Assembly: GCF_011009555.1 (NCBI RefSeq)
Contig: NZ_QXHD01000004.1
Span: 1,762,406-1,826,405 of the forward strand
DNA length: 64,000 bases
Direction: 5' to 3'
Origin: Adonisia turfae CCMR0081
Lineage (GTDB): Bacteria; Cyanobacteriota; Cyanobacteriia; Phormidesmidales; Phormidesmidaceae
Part shown: one piece after another, positions 45,702 to 53,539 of the stretch
Layout: the number at the start of each line of letters is the position of its first letter
Numbering within the stretch: the first letter of the stretch is position 1
Program-made: the position numbers and the translations under genes
The notes under the pieces: model-generated
Databases searched by the model: none
What the model was told of the DNA's origin: nothing
Seen by the model: the letters and a program-made list of their open reading frames with translations, nothing else

Positions 45702-46052
45702 TTAATTGTGTTCTGCTTCTTCGGCAAGCCGACGGGCTTTAAATGCATGGCCCCACTCCTGCATGACAATGAGGATGGGCTTCAGGGATTGCCCAAACTC
45801 TGTTAGCTCGTACTCAACGCGAGGCGGAACTTCGGCATAGACATGCCGCGCCACCACGCCATCTGCTTCTAACTCGCGCAGTTGTAATGTGATCATGCGC
45901 TCTGTTGCGTTAGGAGTGAGGCGTCGCAGTTCACCAAAACGCTTGCGCCCATCTAGCAGATGGCAAATGAGTATTGGCTTCCAGCGACCGCCAATCACAC
46001 TCATCGTTGCTTCCACATCGCAACCTGTCTTCCAGTTATATTTCCGCGTCAT
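45702..46052 (-). CDS. HxlR-family winged-helix regulator
   Basis: 116 residues. It begins with the family Cys (WKTGCDVEATMSVIGGRWKP) and continues ILICHLLDGRKRFGELRRL, ERMITLQLRELEADGVVAR and VEYELTEFGQSLKPIL. HxlR proteins often sense electrophiles or aldehydes through Cys and activate or repress adjacent oxidoreductase genes. It is divergent from the enoyl-CoA hydratase-like gene across 210 bp and is the likely regulator of the four plus-strand genes and possibly of the VOC and SDR genes behind it. Confidence 0.92.
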   Translation of the reverse strand: MTRKYNWKTGCDVEATMSVIGGRWKPILICHLLDGRKRFGELRRLTPNATERMITLQLRELEADGVVARHVYAEVPPRVEYELTEFGQSLKPILIVMQEWGHAFKARRLAEEAEHN

Positions 46053-46262
46053 TGTTGGGTGCCAATACGTTCAAAGATCTCCATTACTTACAAAAATGTG
46101 GGTACTTGTCAATATCGTTTTAAGTGACATAGGCTGATGCTGGAATAAGGATGCATCCAACGGAGAACATTGCGTCCTAGCTTACTCCCCCTTCAAGACC
46201 AGGTAACTAGCAAAGCCAACTCTTTGACAAAAGCGAACCCTGTAGCCTCTAGGAGACACCCA

Positions 46263-47105
46263 ATGAAAGATAATTTCACTACTTTCAACGTTAAGGTTGA
46301 AAATGCGATCGCATGGGTCACCTTTGATTATCCACCCGTGAATATTCAAGGCTTGCCTATGCTTGCCGACCTGAATACGTTGGCCCAAAGATTGGAAACA
46401 AATCGCGACATCAAGGTTGTTGTATTCCAATCCGCCCACCCAGAGATTTTTGTAGCCCATGCTGATACGGACTTCCTTAAGGAAATGTCCGCGACTGTAG
46501 TCTCCCGTGACGACGTTAAACTGCTCGATCTGCAAACCACGCTAGAACGGATCAGTAAGCTGCCCCAGGCAACCATTGCGAAGATTGAGGGCTTCGCCCG
46601 CGGTGGTGGTCACGAATTTGCCCTTGCCTGCGATATGCGCTTTGCCGCCCGCGGCAAGGCAACGTTCATGCAGATGGAAGTCGCCATGGGTATTCTGCCC
46701 TGTGGTGGTGGCGCGTCACGCATGGCCCGTCAGATTGGTCTAGGGCGTGCACTGGAGATTATCCTGAGCGCCAGAGACTATGATGCCAACCAGGCCGAGG
46801 CCTATGGCACCATCAACAAGGCGCTCGACCCCGAAGAAATCGGCTCGTTTGTTGAAGCGTTGGCTAACCGCATTGCCCTTTGGCCCGCCGAGTCGATCAA
46901 TGCTTGCAAACAGGCTGTGTATGCCTCCATTGACAAGCCCATTGAGGCAGCGCTAAAGGAAGAGGCCTATTGGCTCTATCAGGCAACAAGTCAAACCCCA
47001 GCGCTGAAGCGCTTTAAGTGGGCCGACGACAACGGTGCACAATTCGATATGGACAATCAGCGCGGCTGGGAAGAGGCTCTCATTAGTATTCAGGAGATTA
47101 AATAA
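46263..47105 (+). CDS. Enoyl-CoA hydratase/isomerase-family protein
   Basis: 280 residues from ATG 46263 (TAGGAGA upstream; the frame is open from 46170). The crotonase fold shows IAWVTFDYPPVNIQGLPML and the oxyanion-hole strand AKIEGFARGGGHEFALACDMRFA, followed by MGILPCGGGASRMARQIGLGRALEIILS. The Glu typical of hydratases in the second loop is replaced by LPCGGG, so hydratase activity is uncertain and isomerase or other CoA chemistry is possible. It is the first of four plus-strand genes; its stop overlaps the next ATG (TAATG). Confidence 0.88.
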   Translation: MKDNFTTFNVKVENAIAWVTFDYPPVNIQGLPMLADLNTLAQRLETNRDIKVVVFQSAHPEIFVAHADTDFLKEMSATVVSRDDVKLLDLQTTLERISKLPQATIAKIEGFARGGGHEFALACDMRFAARGKATFMQMEVAMGILPCGGGASRMARQIGLGRALEIILSARDYDANQAEAYGTINKALDPEEIGSFVEALANRIALWPAESINACKQAVYASIDKPIEAALKEEAYWLYQATSQTPALKRFKWADDNGAQFDMDNQRGWEEALISIQEIK

Positions 47106-47509
47106 TGAGTATCGAAGATAATAAGAGAATCGTCGCTGATTTCTTCAAATACTTTTCGGCAGCAGACGTACCAGGCGCTCTTGAATTGCTCGATGATGAT
47201 GCCATCTGGCGTGTGATGGGTCGTGAAGGTGGGCTGCCCATGTCCGGTGAGATGAATAAGGAAGCCATTGGCACGCTGATGGGTAATGTCAAGGCTGCTA
47301 TCCCAGATGGTATGACGCTAACATCTACTGGATGGACAGCTGAAGGCGATCGAGTGGCCCTGGAAATGGAATCCTACGGCAAAATGGCTAATGGCAATGT
47401 TTACAACAACCATTACCATTTCTTGGTCACGGTCTTGGACGGTAAAATCACCTCGCTTCGGGAATATATGGATACGTACCAAGTCAAACGGCTTTTTATT
47501 GACGCCTAG
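47105..47509 (+). CDS. SnoaL/NTF2-like protein
   Basis: 134 residues, cone-shaped NTF2-like fold: RIVADFFKYFSAADVPGALELLDDDAIWRVMG, then NHYHFLVTVLDGKITSLREYMDTYQV. These small proteins include limonene-epoxide-hydrolase- and ketosteroid-isomerase-like enzymes, but no catalytic residues can be assigned with confidence. The start overlaps the previous stop by one base, with AGGAG upstream, so translation is coupled to the enoyl-CoA hydratase-like gene. Confidence 0.85.
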   Translation: MSIEDNKRIVADFFKYFSAADVPGALELLDDDAIWRVMGREGGLPMSGEMNKEAIGTLMGNVKAAIPDGMTLTSTGWTAEGDRVALEMESYGKMANGNVYNNHYHFLVTVLDGKITSLREYMDTYQVKRLFIDA

Positions 47510-47539
47510 GATCACGTTCTTTTTGAACAGAACTCAAAA

Positions 47540-48508
47540 ATGCTCAAACATATTGAAGAGATAAGGTTTCAACCCATCAATAGAGGATATAATTCCGTGT
47601 TTCGGCCAAATCGGTTGAGCCTTGGATTGGTGGTGCCAATTGAGACCTATGCAAAGAGTCCGGTACCGACCATGGCCCGTCACCTGGAACGTATCCAACT
47701 TGCAGAAGAATTAGGATTTTCCGCCGTCTGGTTGCGTGATGTTCCATTCAACGTGCCCTCATTTGGAGATGCTGGTCAGATTTATGATCCCTTTGTTTAT
47801 CTAGGTCTTTTGGCGGGCCAGACCGAGCGGATTGCCCTGGGTGTGGCCAGTATTATTCTGCCGCTGCGACATCCGGCCCATGTTGCCAAGGCTGCGGCCA
47901 CCGCTGATGTACTTTCTGGGGGGCGGCTTATTCTGGGGGTGGCTTCCGGAGATCGACCCGAGGAGTATCCGGCACTCAATTTGCCCTTTGCTGACCGTGG
48001 TACACGATTTCGCGAAAGCTTTGACTACATTAGACGCATAGGCGAAGATACCCCATCTTTTGAAAACCGCTATGGTAGCCCTAATGGTGGCATGGACATG
48101 CTGCCTAAACCAGTGTCTGGAAAACTGCCGCTGCTGATTACGGGAGGCAGTCAGCAAACTCCCGAATGGATTGCACAGAACGGAGACGGCTGGATGATGT
48201 ATCCGCGCCATACTGACTTGCAGGCAAAAATCATTTGCGATTGGCAGGCGCGGGTTAAGGCAGCGGGACGATCTACAAAGCCGGTGATGCAACCGCTCTA
48301 CATTGATCTGACTGACAATCCTGAGACACCCCCACAGCCGATCCATTTAGGTTTTCGGCTGGGCACGCGCCACCTGCGTGCTCATCTAAAATTACTGGAA
48401 GAGATTGGTGTAAATCATGTGGCGTTGAACCTACGGTTTAATCAAGCAGCTATGGAGACAACGCTCAAACGTCTCGCCGATGCCATACTGCCAGACTTCG
48501 CTGATTAG
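47540..48508 (+). CDS. LLM-class flavin-dependent oxidoreductase
   Basis: 322 residues. The bacterial-luciferase-like TIM barrel shows LSLGLVVPIETYAKSP, LAEELGFSAVWLRDVPF, RIALGVASIILPLRHPAHVAK and SGGRLILGVASGDRPEEYPA, then LLITGGSQQTPEWIAQNGDG. Members use FMNH2 or F420 to oxidise small substrates; the flavin is likely FMN in cyanobacteria. The gene is 30 bp after the SnoaL-like gene and 24 bp before an SDR. The substrate is unknown. Confidence 0.9.
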   Translation: MLKHIEEIRFQPINRGYNSVFRPNRLSLGLVVPIETYAKSPVPTMARHLERIQLAEELGFSAVWLRDVPFNVPSFGDAGQIYDPFVYLGLLAGQTERIALGVASIILPLRHPAHVAKAAATADVLSGGRLILGVASGDRPEEYPALNLPFADRGTRFRESFDYIRRIGEDTPSFENRYGSPNGGMDMLPKPVSGKLPLLITGGSQQTPEWIAQNGDGWMMYPRHTDLQAKIICDWQARVKAAGRSTKPVMQPLYIDLTDNPETPPQPIHLGFRLGTRHLRAHLKLLEEIGVNHVALNLRFNQAAMETTLKRLADAILPDFAD

Positions 48509-48532
48509 AAAAAAAGACAAGGAAACAAAATT

Positions 48533-49330
48533 ATGACAAAGACTATTCTGGTGACGGGGGCAACCGACGGCATCGGCCTGGAAACGGCCAGGATGTTAGT
48601 CTCATTGGGCCATAATGTCTTGTTACATGGGCGTAACCGAGCAAAACTGGAAGAATTAGCAAAAATCCTAGCTACAGACAAAGGACAGGTTGAAAGCTAT
48701 GTGGCTGACTTCTCTCGCATGGCCGATGTGGAGGCTCTCGCGGAGGCTGTTACTGAACGACACACAAGACTTGACGTATTGATCAATAATGCAGGTGTCT
48801 ATAGCGCGTCCAATCCGGTGACGCAGGATGGTCTGGATGTACGGTTTGTTGTCAATGCGATCGCACCCTATCTGTTAACGCAAAAACTGATGCCACTGAT
48901 GGGAGCATCCGGAAGAGTTGTTAATGTATCCTCTGCTGCTCAAGAACCCGTTGAGCTAGAGGCATTAACGGGCCAGATTAGGCTCAACGAAGACTTTTCA
49001 GCCTATGCCCAAAGCAAATTGGCACTGACGATGTGGTCGTGCGCGCTTTCCCGCAAAGAAAATAGTCCGACCATTATCGCAGTCAATCCTGGATCAATGC
49101 TCGGTAGCAAGATGGTGAAACAGGCCTTTGGTGTAGCAGGTGGTGATATTCGCATCGGAGCTGAAATACTCACTCGTGCAGCATTCTCAGAAGAATTTGG
49201 CACTGCTTCTGGCCAGTATTTTGACAATGACTCAGGTCAATTTGCTGCGCCCCACTCGGATGCACTTGACCCACAAAAATCTGAAGAGATTGTAAGTGTT
49301 ATTGAGAAGATTTTGGCTGAGATACCATAG
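48533..49330 (+). CDS. SDR-family oxidoreductase (retinol-dehydrogenase-like)
   Basis: 265 residues. The cofactor motif is TGATDGIGLETARML, with HGRNRAKLEEL after strand 2. NNAG, VNVSSAAQEP (active-site Ser) and the catalytic YAQSK are present. The overall layout matches the short RDH/WW-oxidoreductase-like SDR group. It is the last of the four-gene operon begun at 46263, with AAGGAAAC upstream of the ATG. A second SDR flanks the regulator at 44.3 kb. Confidence 0.92.
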   Translation: MTKTILVTGATDGIGLETARMLVSLGHNVLLHGRNRAKLEELAKILATDKGQVESYVADFSRMADVEALAEAVTERHTRLDVLINNAGVYSASNPVTQDGLDVRFVVNAIAPYLLTQKLMPLMGASGRVVNVSSAAQEPVELEALTGQIRLNEDFSAYAQSKLALTMWSCALSRKENSPTIIAVNPGSMLGSKMVKQAFGVAGGDIRIGAEILTRAAFSEEFGTASGQYFDNDSGQFAAPHSDALDPQKSEEIVSVIEKILAEIP

Positions 49331-49473
49331 GAAGTGAAATTGCCGTCAAATTTCCACAGTTCCAAATCGCCTTTTATCCACCTGGTCATTGGCTTTCTAT
49401 GGGGTATGGGTGTTTTTGAGTGATGGCTGAGGCAATTTTGCGAAGATGTGCACTAACGTCCCTTGCCAACTGC

Positions 49474-49776
49474 TTACTCCTTGTTTTTAAGGATCTGGAT
49501 TAGGGGAGATTCTTTACTGTATCTAGTAACTTTCTGTTGGAGACGGAGAATATATTTCTCAATATTGTGACGGGTTGTGCCTAATTGCTGTGCGATTTGC
49601 AGATTATCTCGCCCTGCTATGATCAACCGAAGGATATCGGTTTCTCTTAGGGTAAGACCAGGGGGGAAAGAGTCATCTTTATAGCCCACCGCTGTGGGTC
49701 TGGTGGGTGGCGGCGGCGGTGGCGACTGGACTTCCGTCAGTACATGAGCTTTTGGGTCCATGGATTTAATTCCCAT
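49474..49776 (-). CDS. Small LuxR-type HTH protein
   Basis: 100 residues. A Pro-rich N-terminus (SPPPPPPTRP) is followed by a LuxR-like HTH: LTLRETDILRLIIAGRDNLQ, then IAQQLGTTRHNIEKYILRLQQK. There is no receiver domain and the protein is shorter than NarL-type regulators, so it may be an orphan DNA-binding domain. Its start lies inside the end of the DUF547 gene (11-bp overlap), giving translational coupling. A second start at Met6 is possible. Confidence 0.8.
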   Translation of the reverse strand: MGIKSMDPKAHVLTEVQSPPPPPPTRPTAVGYKDDSFPPGLTLRETDILRLIIAGRDNLQIAQQLGTTRHNIEKYILRLQQKVTRYSKESPLIQILKNKE

Positions 49777-50461
49777 TTAATTCCCAACTATAGGATAGGT
49801 AAACCACTTTGAGCGTAGTCGGCAGCTGGGCGGCAGTGTAGTAGCGATCGCAATACTCTACAATCGAATTCGCTGTCGTCAAAAAATCTGCCTTGTACCA
49901 CTTGAAAATCTTGCTACAGTACAATGTTCTGTTAGCAGCATCGTAGCGAACTTTGTCTGGGTTGTTGATAAAGCGATCGCAATCGTCCCCCAGTTGATCC
50001 ATCAGCATATCTGGCGTGTAAGCCTCCGCTCTTAGCAATGGGCAGCCAATGGACGCACACACTAGGGCAAAGTGGATACGCGGATCGAGAAACTGCTGGC
50101 GCAAAATGTCGTGCTCAATAGTATTCAAGCTCAGAGATTGACCGTTTAAGGTATAGACTCTTTTGGTGAAAAACCGTAAAAAAGCTAGCCAGTTAGGGAT
50201 GCCTAGAAACTTAGGTCGAATGGAATCGATGGGGTACTCATAAAGCACCTGTTGGATCGTCAGGGCATTGTACAGGTTTAGGAAAGTTGCGATCACCTGC
50301 GCCCTTTCCAATCCTCGCAGGTCCACACTGCTCATCTCTGCTAGCCACTGCTCTAGCACTGGCAGTGATGTTTGCCGCCAGCGGCTATAGTCTACTCGGC
50401 CTTGACCATCCACATATTTCTGTAGCAGACTGTCCCAGACAGCAAAATTGAGTTGAGTCAT
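49766..50461 (-). CDS. DUF547-family protein
   Basis: 231 residues. It has FLNLYNALTIQQVLYEYPID and IHFALVCASIGCPLLRAEAYTP, which includes the Cys of the proposed papain-like site, then MLMDQLGDDCDRFINNPDKV. These are the DUF547 hallmarks, a family proposed to be papain-fold peptidases or related hydrolases. There is no signal peptide, whereas many relatives are exported. It is the first gene of a two-gene unit with the LuxR-type protein. Confidence 0.88.
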   Translation of the reverse strand: MTQLNFAVWDSLLQKYVDGQGRVDYSRWRQTSLPVLEQWLAEMSSVDLRGLERAQVIATFLNLYNALTIQQVLYEYPIDSIRPKFLGIPNWLAFLRFFTKRVYTLNGQSLSLNTIEHDILRQQFLDPRIHFALVCASIGCPLLRAEAYTPDMLMDQLGDDCDRFINNPDKVRYDAANRTLYCSKIFKWYKADFLTTANSIVEYCDRYYTAAQLPTTLKVVYLSYSWELNGN

Positions 50462-50599
50462 GGGGTGAGCCTTCGCATTTTTACCACATTTTACGGTGAT
50501 ACTACATCTCCCTCGTTAGGATCATTCTCAGGACATCCACAAGGGGGTGTCCCGACAGGATTGTCCACATTTATTCAAGCAAGAGCCAATAGTTCTCAT

Positions 50600-50665
50600 A
50601 AGCATAAATACTCATCTGCTTTGATGAGTACTATACACATAACAAGTAAATGAGTATTTATGCTT
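50600..50665. repeat. 16-bp perfect inverted repeat with an alternative inner hairpin
   Basis: AAGCATAAATACTCAT (50600-50615) is exactly complementary to ATGAGTATTTATGCTT (50650-50665). Inside, CTCATC (50611-50616) also pairs with GATGAG (50623-50628), so two mutually exclusive foldings exist, as in attenuators. It lies 140 bp upstream of the DUF547 start. Confidence 0.8.
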
Positions 50666-50679
50666 AACACTTAACAAAC

Positions 50680-50726
50680 CTACTTATTCCTAAAGTCTTT
50701 GTACTACAAGGTTTAGGAATAAGTAG
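50680..50726. repeat. 15-bp perfect inverted repeat (second hairpin)
   Basis: CTACTTATTCCTAAA (50680-50694) pairs exactly with TTTAGGAATAAGTAG (50712-50726), with a loop that itself has a weak TTTGTA/TACAAG stem. It lies just 15 bases after the previous inverted repeat and 100 bp from the 3' end of the DUF1816 gene. It could terminate that gene's transcript (minus) or be a bidirectional barrier. Confidence 0.8.
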
Positions 50727-50823
50727 TTGATGTTTTGGTAAACCGGAACGGCTATCTAGAGCCTGTTCTTCCGTAGTAGCCTGGAGATACAAAAAATACT
50801 GTAAGAAAAGAATATTGCGTCAA

Positions 50824-51066
50824 TTAAGCCGCCTCAGAGTAATTCACCATACGCCTTTTGGGGGCCTGACGGCGGACAACCGATACTAGTAAAACTTCAC
50901 GTCCCTGGTGTTCTAGAGCTTTTACGTAGCGCAATTGTTCCTGTAGCGCTTCGCTTTCTGAATTAAAGGGACCGAAAAAATATCCACAACTTGGAGATGC
51001 AGCCATTATTTCCAGCCACCAAGACTTGTTAAGCAGGTCAAACACCTGATTGATAAGGTTCGCCAT
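50824..51066 (-). CDS. DUF1816-domain protein
   Basis: 80 residues. WWLEIMAASPSCGYFFGPFN followed by SESEALQEQLRYVKALEHQG matches DUF1816, a short domain almost confined to cyanobacteria and sometimes fused to or located near phycobilisome linker genes. No membrane segment or catalytic motif is present. A 28-bp perfect palindrome lies 31 bp upstream of its start and strong hairpins follow it, so its transcript is bounded by structured elements. Confidence 0.85.
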   Translation of the reverse strand: MANLINQVFDLLNKSWWLEIMAASPSCGYFFGPFNSESEALQEQLRYVKALEHQGREVLLVSVVRRQAPKRRMVNYSEAA

Positions 51067-51096
51067 AATGATTAGATGGGTCAGTGAGATAAACGT

Positions 51097-51124
51097 AGCT
51101 ATGTGTTCTTAAGAACACATAGCT
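51097..51124. promoter_or_regulatory. 28-bp perfect palindrome
   Basis: AGCTATGTGTTCTT is followed at once by its exact complement AAGAACACATAGCT, with no loop. TTTTCTT follows on the plus strand, so it could act as a terminator for rightward transcripts, but no plus-strand gene precedes it. It may instead be an operator for the DUF1816 gene (start at 51066). Confidence 0.75.
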
Positions 51125-51255
51125 TTTCTTATACTGTGCTCAGTGTCTCATGCCTGTCGGCTTTGATACTTTATGCTACCTAAAAGTCACAGGACTTTAA
51201 TTTGGATAAACTAATACAAACTATAGAACATCTATCAAAATTTGTCAGATGTGAT

Positions 51256-51688
51256 TTAATTCACTTCTTGGGCGAACTCAACAATGTTACCGTCAGGATC
51301 CTTTACCATAGCAATTCTGGTCCCGTTGTTCAGCTGTGTAACGGGTAGCGCAATAGAGATGTTTCGAGCTTTAATCTTGGCCATAATGACATCTAGCTCA
51401 GCAACGAGCAGGGTAACATATCGGTAGCCTAGAAATTCTGAGATATCTGTTGGGCCGGGCTTAGAAGGGGGGGGGGTGTAACTCCACTAGCTTAATTAGG
51501 GACTCGCCATGCTGGAGTTGCACCATACGCCCTTTACCAATGAGTGAGGTTGTTACCTCTGCAACAACTAACATCCCTAATAAGTCTCGATAAAAGCTGA
51601 GAGAGCGCTCTAATTTAGCAACAACAATGCCAATATCAACCCCAATACGGACGATTTTAGCTGTTTGTATCGAGCTATCTGTATTCAT
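51256..51688 (-). pseudogene. VOC-family gene split by a frameshift at a ten-base C tract
   Basis: From ATG 51688 (or 51709) the first frame encodes IVRIGVDIGIVVAKLERSLS and GESLIKLVELHPPP, then reads PPPF and stops just past the homopolymer (plus-strand G10, 51467-51476). A second frame continues in perfect family style: SKPGPTDISEFLGYRYVTL, IPG-like ALPVTQLNNGTRIAMV and KDPDGNIVEFAQEVN, with stop at 51256-51258. Nine C instead of ten would restore one reading frame of about 144 residues (glyoxalase/VOC fold, C-terminal DPDGNIVEF metal-ligand Glu). It is either an off-state phase-variable gene, a recent frameshift or a homopolymer sequencing error. Confidence 0.85.
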
Positions 51689-51965
51689 CGGTGCCCATGC
51701 CGCTTGCATAAATAATTAAAATTTGTGTCTAAATAATATCGACATTGCTCATCCTTGGGATGCCTTTAGTGGTGAAGCATCGTTAAATAGCCATAACTCT
51801 AGACCGGTGCATTCCTTCAATCAGCGATCGCATCATACATATCTTGCCTGCTGCCCAAGACTCCTGAAAATGCTTCGGCACCAGGTGCTTATCAACGTAT
51901 ACCTAAACCATCCCAAGGGCACATTTTCAATTTTTCAAGGCAAACAGAGAGGAATTATTGTCAAA

Positions 51966-52020
51966 TCAGAATAATTCTGATTAAAATATAGCTAACTCAG
52001 AATTATTCTGAGTTAGCTAT
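51966..52020. promoter_or_regulatory. Two operator-like palindromes sharing TCAGAATnATTCTGA
   Basis: Two 15-bp sites with the 7-1-7 pattern TCAGAAT-n-ATTCTGA occur at 51966-51980 (n = A) and 51997-52011 (n = T), 31 bp apart (about three helical turns). The second is embedded in a 16-1-16 perfect palindrome with arms ATAGCTAACTCAGAAT and ATTCTGAGTTAGCTAT (51988-52020). They lie 23 bp upstream of a small plus-strand ORF. The pattern resembles Fur/PerR-family 7-1-7 boxes but with a different sequence. Confidence 0.8.
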
Positions 52021-52042
52021 GGCCCAAAACATTTAATTATCT

Positions 52043-52261
52043 ATGGCAATTCTCTATGGGTTTCTCAAGTTCCTAGAAATATTGGAGTATATCGCTGAGC
52101 ATGTTGACTGCTTGACTACACCAGCAGGAAAGACAATCTGGGTGTGCTTAGTAAGCTATCAGATCTGTCTTGTGACTGGCTATCACGAATTAACGGCTGC
52201 CATGATTGCGGGGTTGATGTCTCTAACGCTGCATTATGAGGTGCATCATTCTGAGTTTTAG
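52043..52261 (+). CDS. Small membrane protein, hypothetical
   Basis: 72 codons from ATG 52043. The product has one or two hydrophobic segments (IWVCLVSYQICLVTG and LTAAMIAGLMSLTL) and a short acidic N-terminal helix. No family is recognised. No good ribosome-binding site precedes it, but a pair of strong operator-like palindromes ends 22 bases upstream. It may be a regulated small membrane protein or a chance frame. Confidence 0.4.
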   Translation: MAILYGFLKFLEILEYIAEHVDCLTTPAGKTIWVCLVSYQICLVTGYHELTAAMIAGLMSLTLHYEVHHSEF

Positions 52262-52350
52262 GCTATAGATTGTTTGAGAAAATCCATAAAAGCTCGAACT
52301 TTGAGGGGGACATAAGCGCGCGAGGGATAGCCCCGCCATTGAATATTGGA
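52258..52350 (-). pseudogene. LysR-family regulator, C-terminal remnant
   Basis: The minus strand encodes NIQWRGYPSRAYVPLK then VRAFMDFLKQSIA and a stop, which matches the extreme C-terminus of LysR substrate-binding domains (...VPLKVRAFIDFL). Upstream in the same frame there is a stop near 52360 and no further homology. It marks a deleted regulator gene beside the VOC and small-ORF region. Confidence 0.6.
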
Positions 52351-52390
52351 CTTACGCTACTGCATAACAACTCATTGTTCAGTTATGTGG

Positions 52391-52831
52391 CTAATAACTC
52401 AGAGCGACTTTTGCCGATGAGTCATACACTTTAGAGCTATCTTCAAACGATTTAAATTCTAGTGGGTTGCCACTATAGTCCAGCACAAACATGGTGGACT
52501 GCTGTGCAGCTTCCCCTGGATAACGCGTTTGAGGTTTAACTATAAAATCAATGTCAGCAGCCTCTAGCTTCTGTTGTACATATTTGAACTGAGCTTTACT
52601 CAACAGACATCCAAAGTGAGGAATAGGCACTGATATGCCGTCGACATTGCCGCAGTAATCAACGTTTGTACTGACGTCACCTACGTGGGCAGAAAGCTGA
52701 TGCCCAAAAAACTCAAAGTCGATCCAGCTATCGGTTGAACGACCTTCTCGGCAACCTAAAATCTCTCCATAAAATCTCCTTGTGCTGTCAAGATCTTTTA
52801 CCTTGAATGCATAGTGAAAACTGTTAGTCAT
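52391..52831 (-). CDS. VOC-family dioxygenase-like protein
   Basis: 146 residues from ATG 52831 (the frame is open to 52861). It starts FHYAFKVKDLDSTRRFYGEI and ends MFVLDYSGNPLEFKSFED, with candidate metal ligands His (HYAFKV), the His of the PIPHFG segment and Glu (NPLEFK). SIDFEFFGHQLSAHVG-type strands support the fold. It resembles extradiol-like/fosfomycin-resistance-like VOC enzymes, but the substrate is unknown. It is in tandem with the cupin gene 62 bp upstream on the same strand; the two are probably one transcript. Confidence 0.85.
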   Translation of the reverse strand: MTNSFHYAFKVKDLDSTRRFYGEILGCREGRSTDSWIDFEFFGHQLSAHVGDVSTNVDYCGNVDGISVPIPHFGCLLSKAQFKYVQQKLEAADIDFIVKPQTRYPGEAAQQSTMFVLDYSGNPLEFKSFEDSSKVYDSSAKVALSY

Positions 52832-52892
52832 AAAATCGATGTCCCTACTGATGGAGAACACATATTATACCTAAATTGCCACCTGGATATCC

Positions 52893-53264
52893 TTAGATCC
52901 AAATGCCATTTTGGGCCGTTTTCTCTCCAACAGTATCTCTTGTGTTAACGACACCACGAGGCTCAATGAGTAACATATAACATTCTTTCTCGGCATGGGG
53001 TTTATGTTCTATCCCTTTGGGGACAACAAACATCTCTCCTGTAGATAGCTCTACAGCACCATCTCGAAATTCAATGATCATTTGACCATCGACAACAATA
53101 AATACCTCATCAGTATCTTTATGAGCATGCCAAACAAAGTCACCTTTTAGTTTAACTAGCTTAAACTGGTAATCATTCATCTCAGCAATGACTTTAGGAG
53201 ACCAGCGATCGCTAAATTTAGCTAGCTTTTCTTGAAAATTGAGCGCAGTGTACTTTATTTGCAT
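52893..53264 (-). CDS. Cupin-2 family protein
   Basis: 123 residues. The cupin motif 1 region has [20 protein letters not shown] (His, His and Glu metal ligands) and motif 2 has [20 protein letters not shown] (His). It is a single-domain cupin, likely binding Fe or Mn, of the group that includes small isomerases or dioxygenase-like proteins. The upstream half ([20 protein letters not shown]) is the usual N-terminal extension. It is the first gene of a pair with the VOC protein. Confidence 0.88.
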   Translation of the reverse strand: MQIKYTALNFQEKLAKFSDRWSPKVIAEMNDYQFKLVKLKGDFVWHAHKDTDEVFIVVDGQMIIEFRDGAVELSTGEMFVVPKGIEHKPHAEKECYMLLIEPRGVVNTRDTVGEKTAQNGIWI

Positions 53265-53428
53265 TGGGAAAAGAGGGGATAAGAATAGAGCCTGAAACCT
53301 CGTCAGCCTTGTTCTTAAATTCTATAGGCCGTTTTCTATCTGCCTCGCCTAATTATGTTTTTATTTTGGAGAGTGCGGCTGAATTTATATTCTCAGGAAA
53401 GAGATTTTTTAAGATATCCGGTTATTTT

Positions 53429-53511
53429 GTAGGGGCGCACCGCAGGGCACCCTGCGGTGTATAGGCAAATGGTTTATCTTCTGCACTGGGCACATATCAA
53501 TACGCCCCTAC
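53429..53511. repeat. Short inverted-repeat element (MITE-like)
   Basis: GTAGGGGCG (53429-53437) and CGCCCCTAC (53503-53511) are complementary ends. Inside is a 10-bp perfect stem CACCGCAGGG/CCCTGCGGTG (53438-53447 with 53450-53459). GTAGGGGCG-bounded hairpin elements are common in cyanobacterial intergenic regions; no coding capacity. Confidence 0.65.
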
Positions 53512-53539
53512 GGATTATCCGATTAGATAAAAATGTAAA

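Noticed and set aside
51723..51974. 83-codon plus-strand frame between the VOC pseudogene and the paired operators
   Set aside because: No motif, no ribosome-binding site, and it runs into the operator palindromes.
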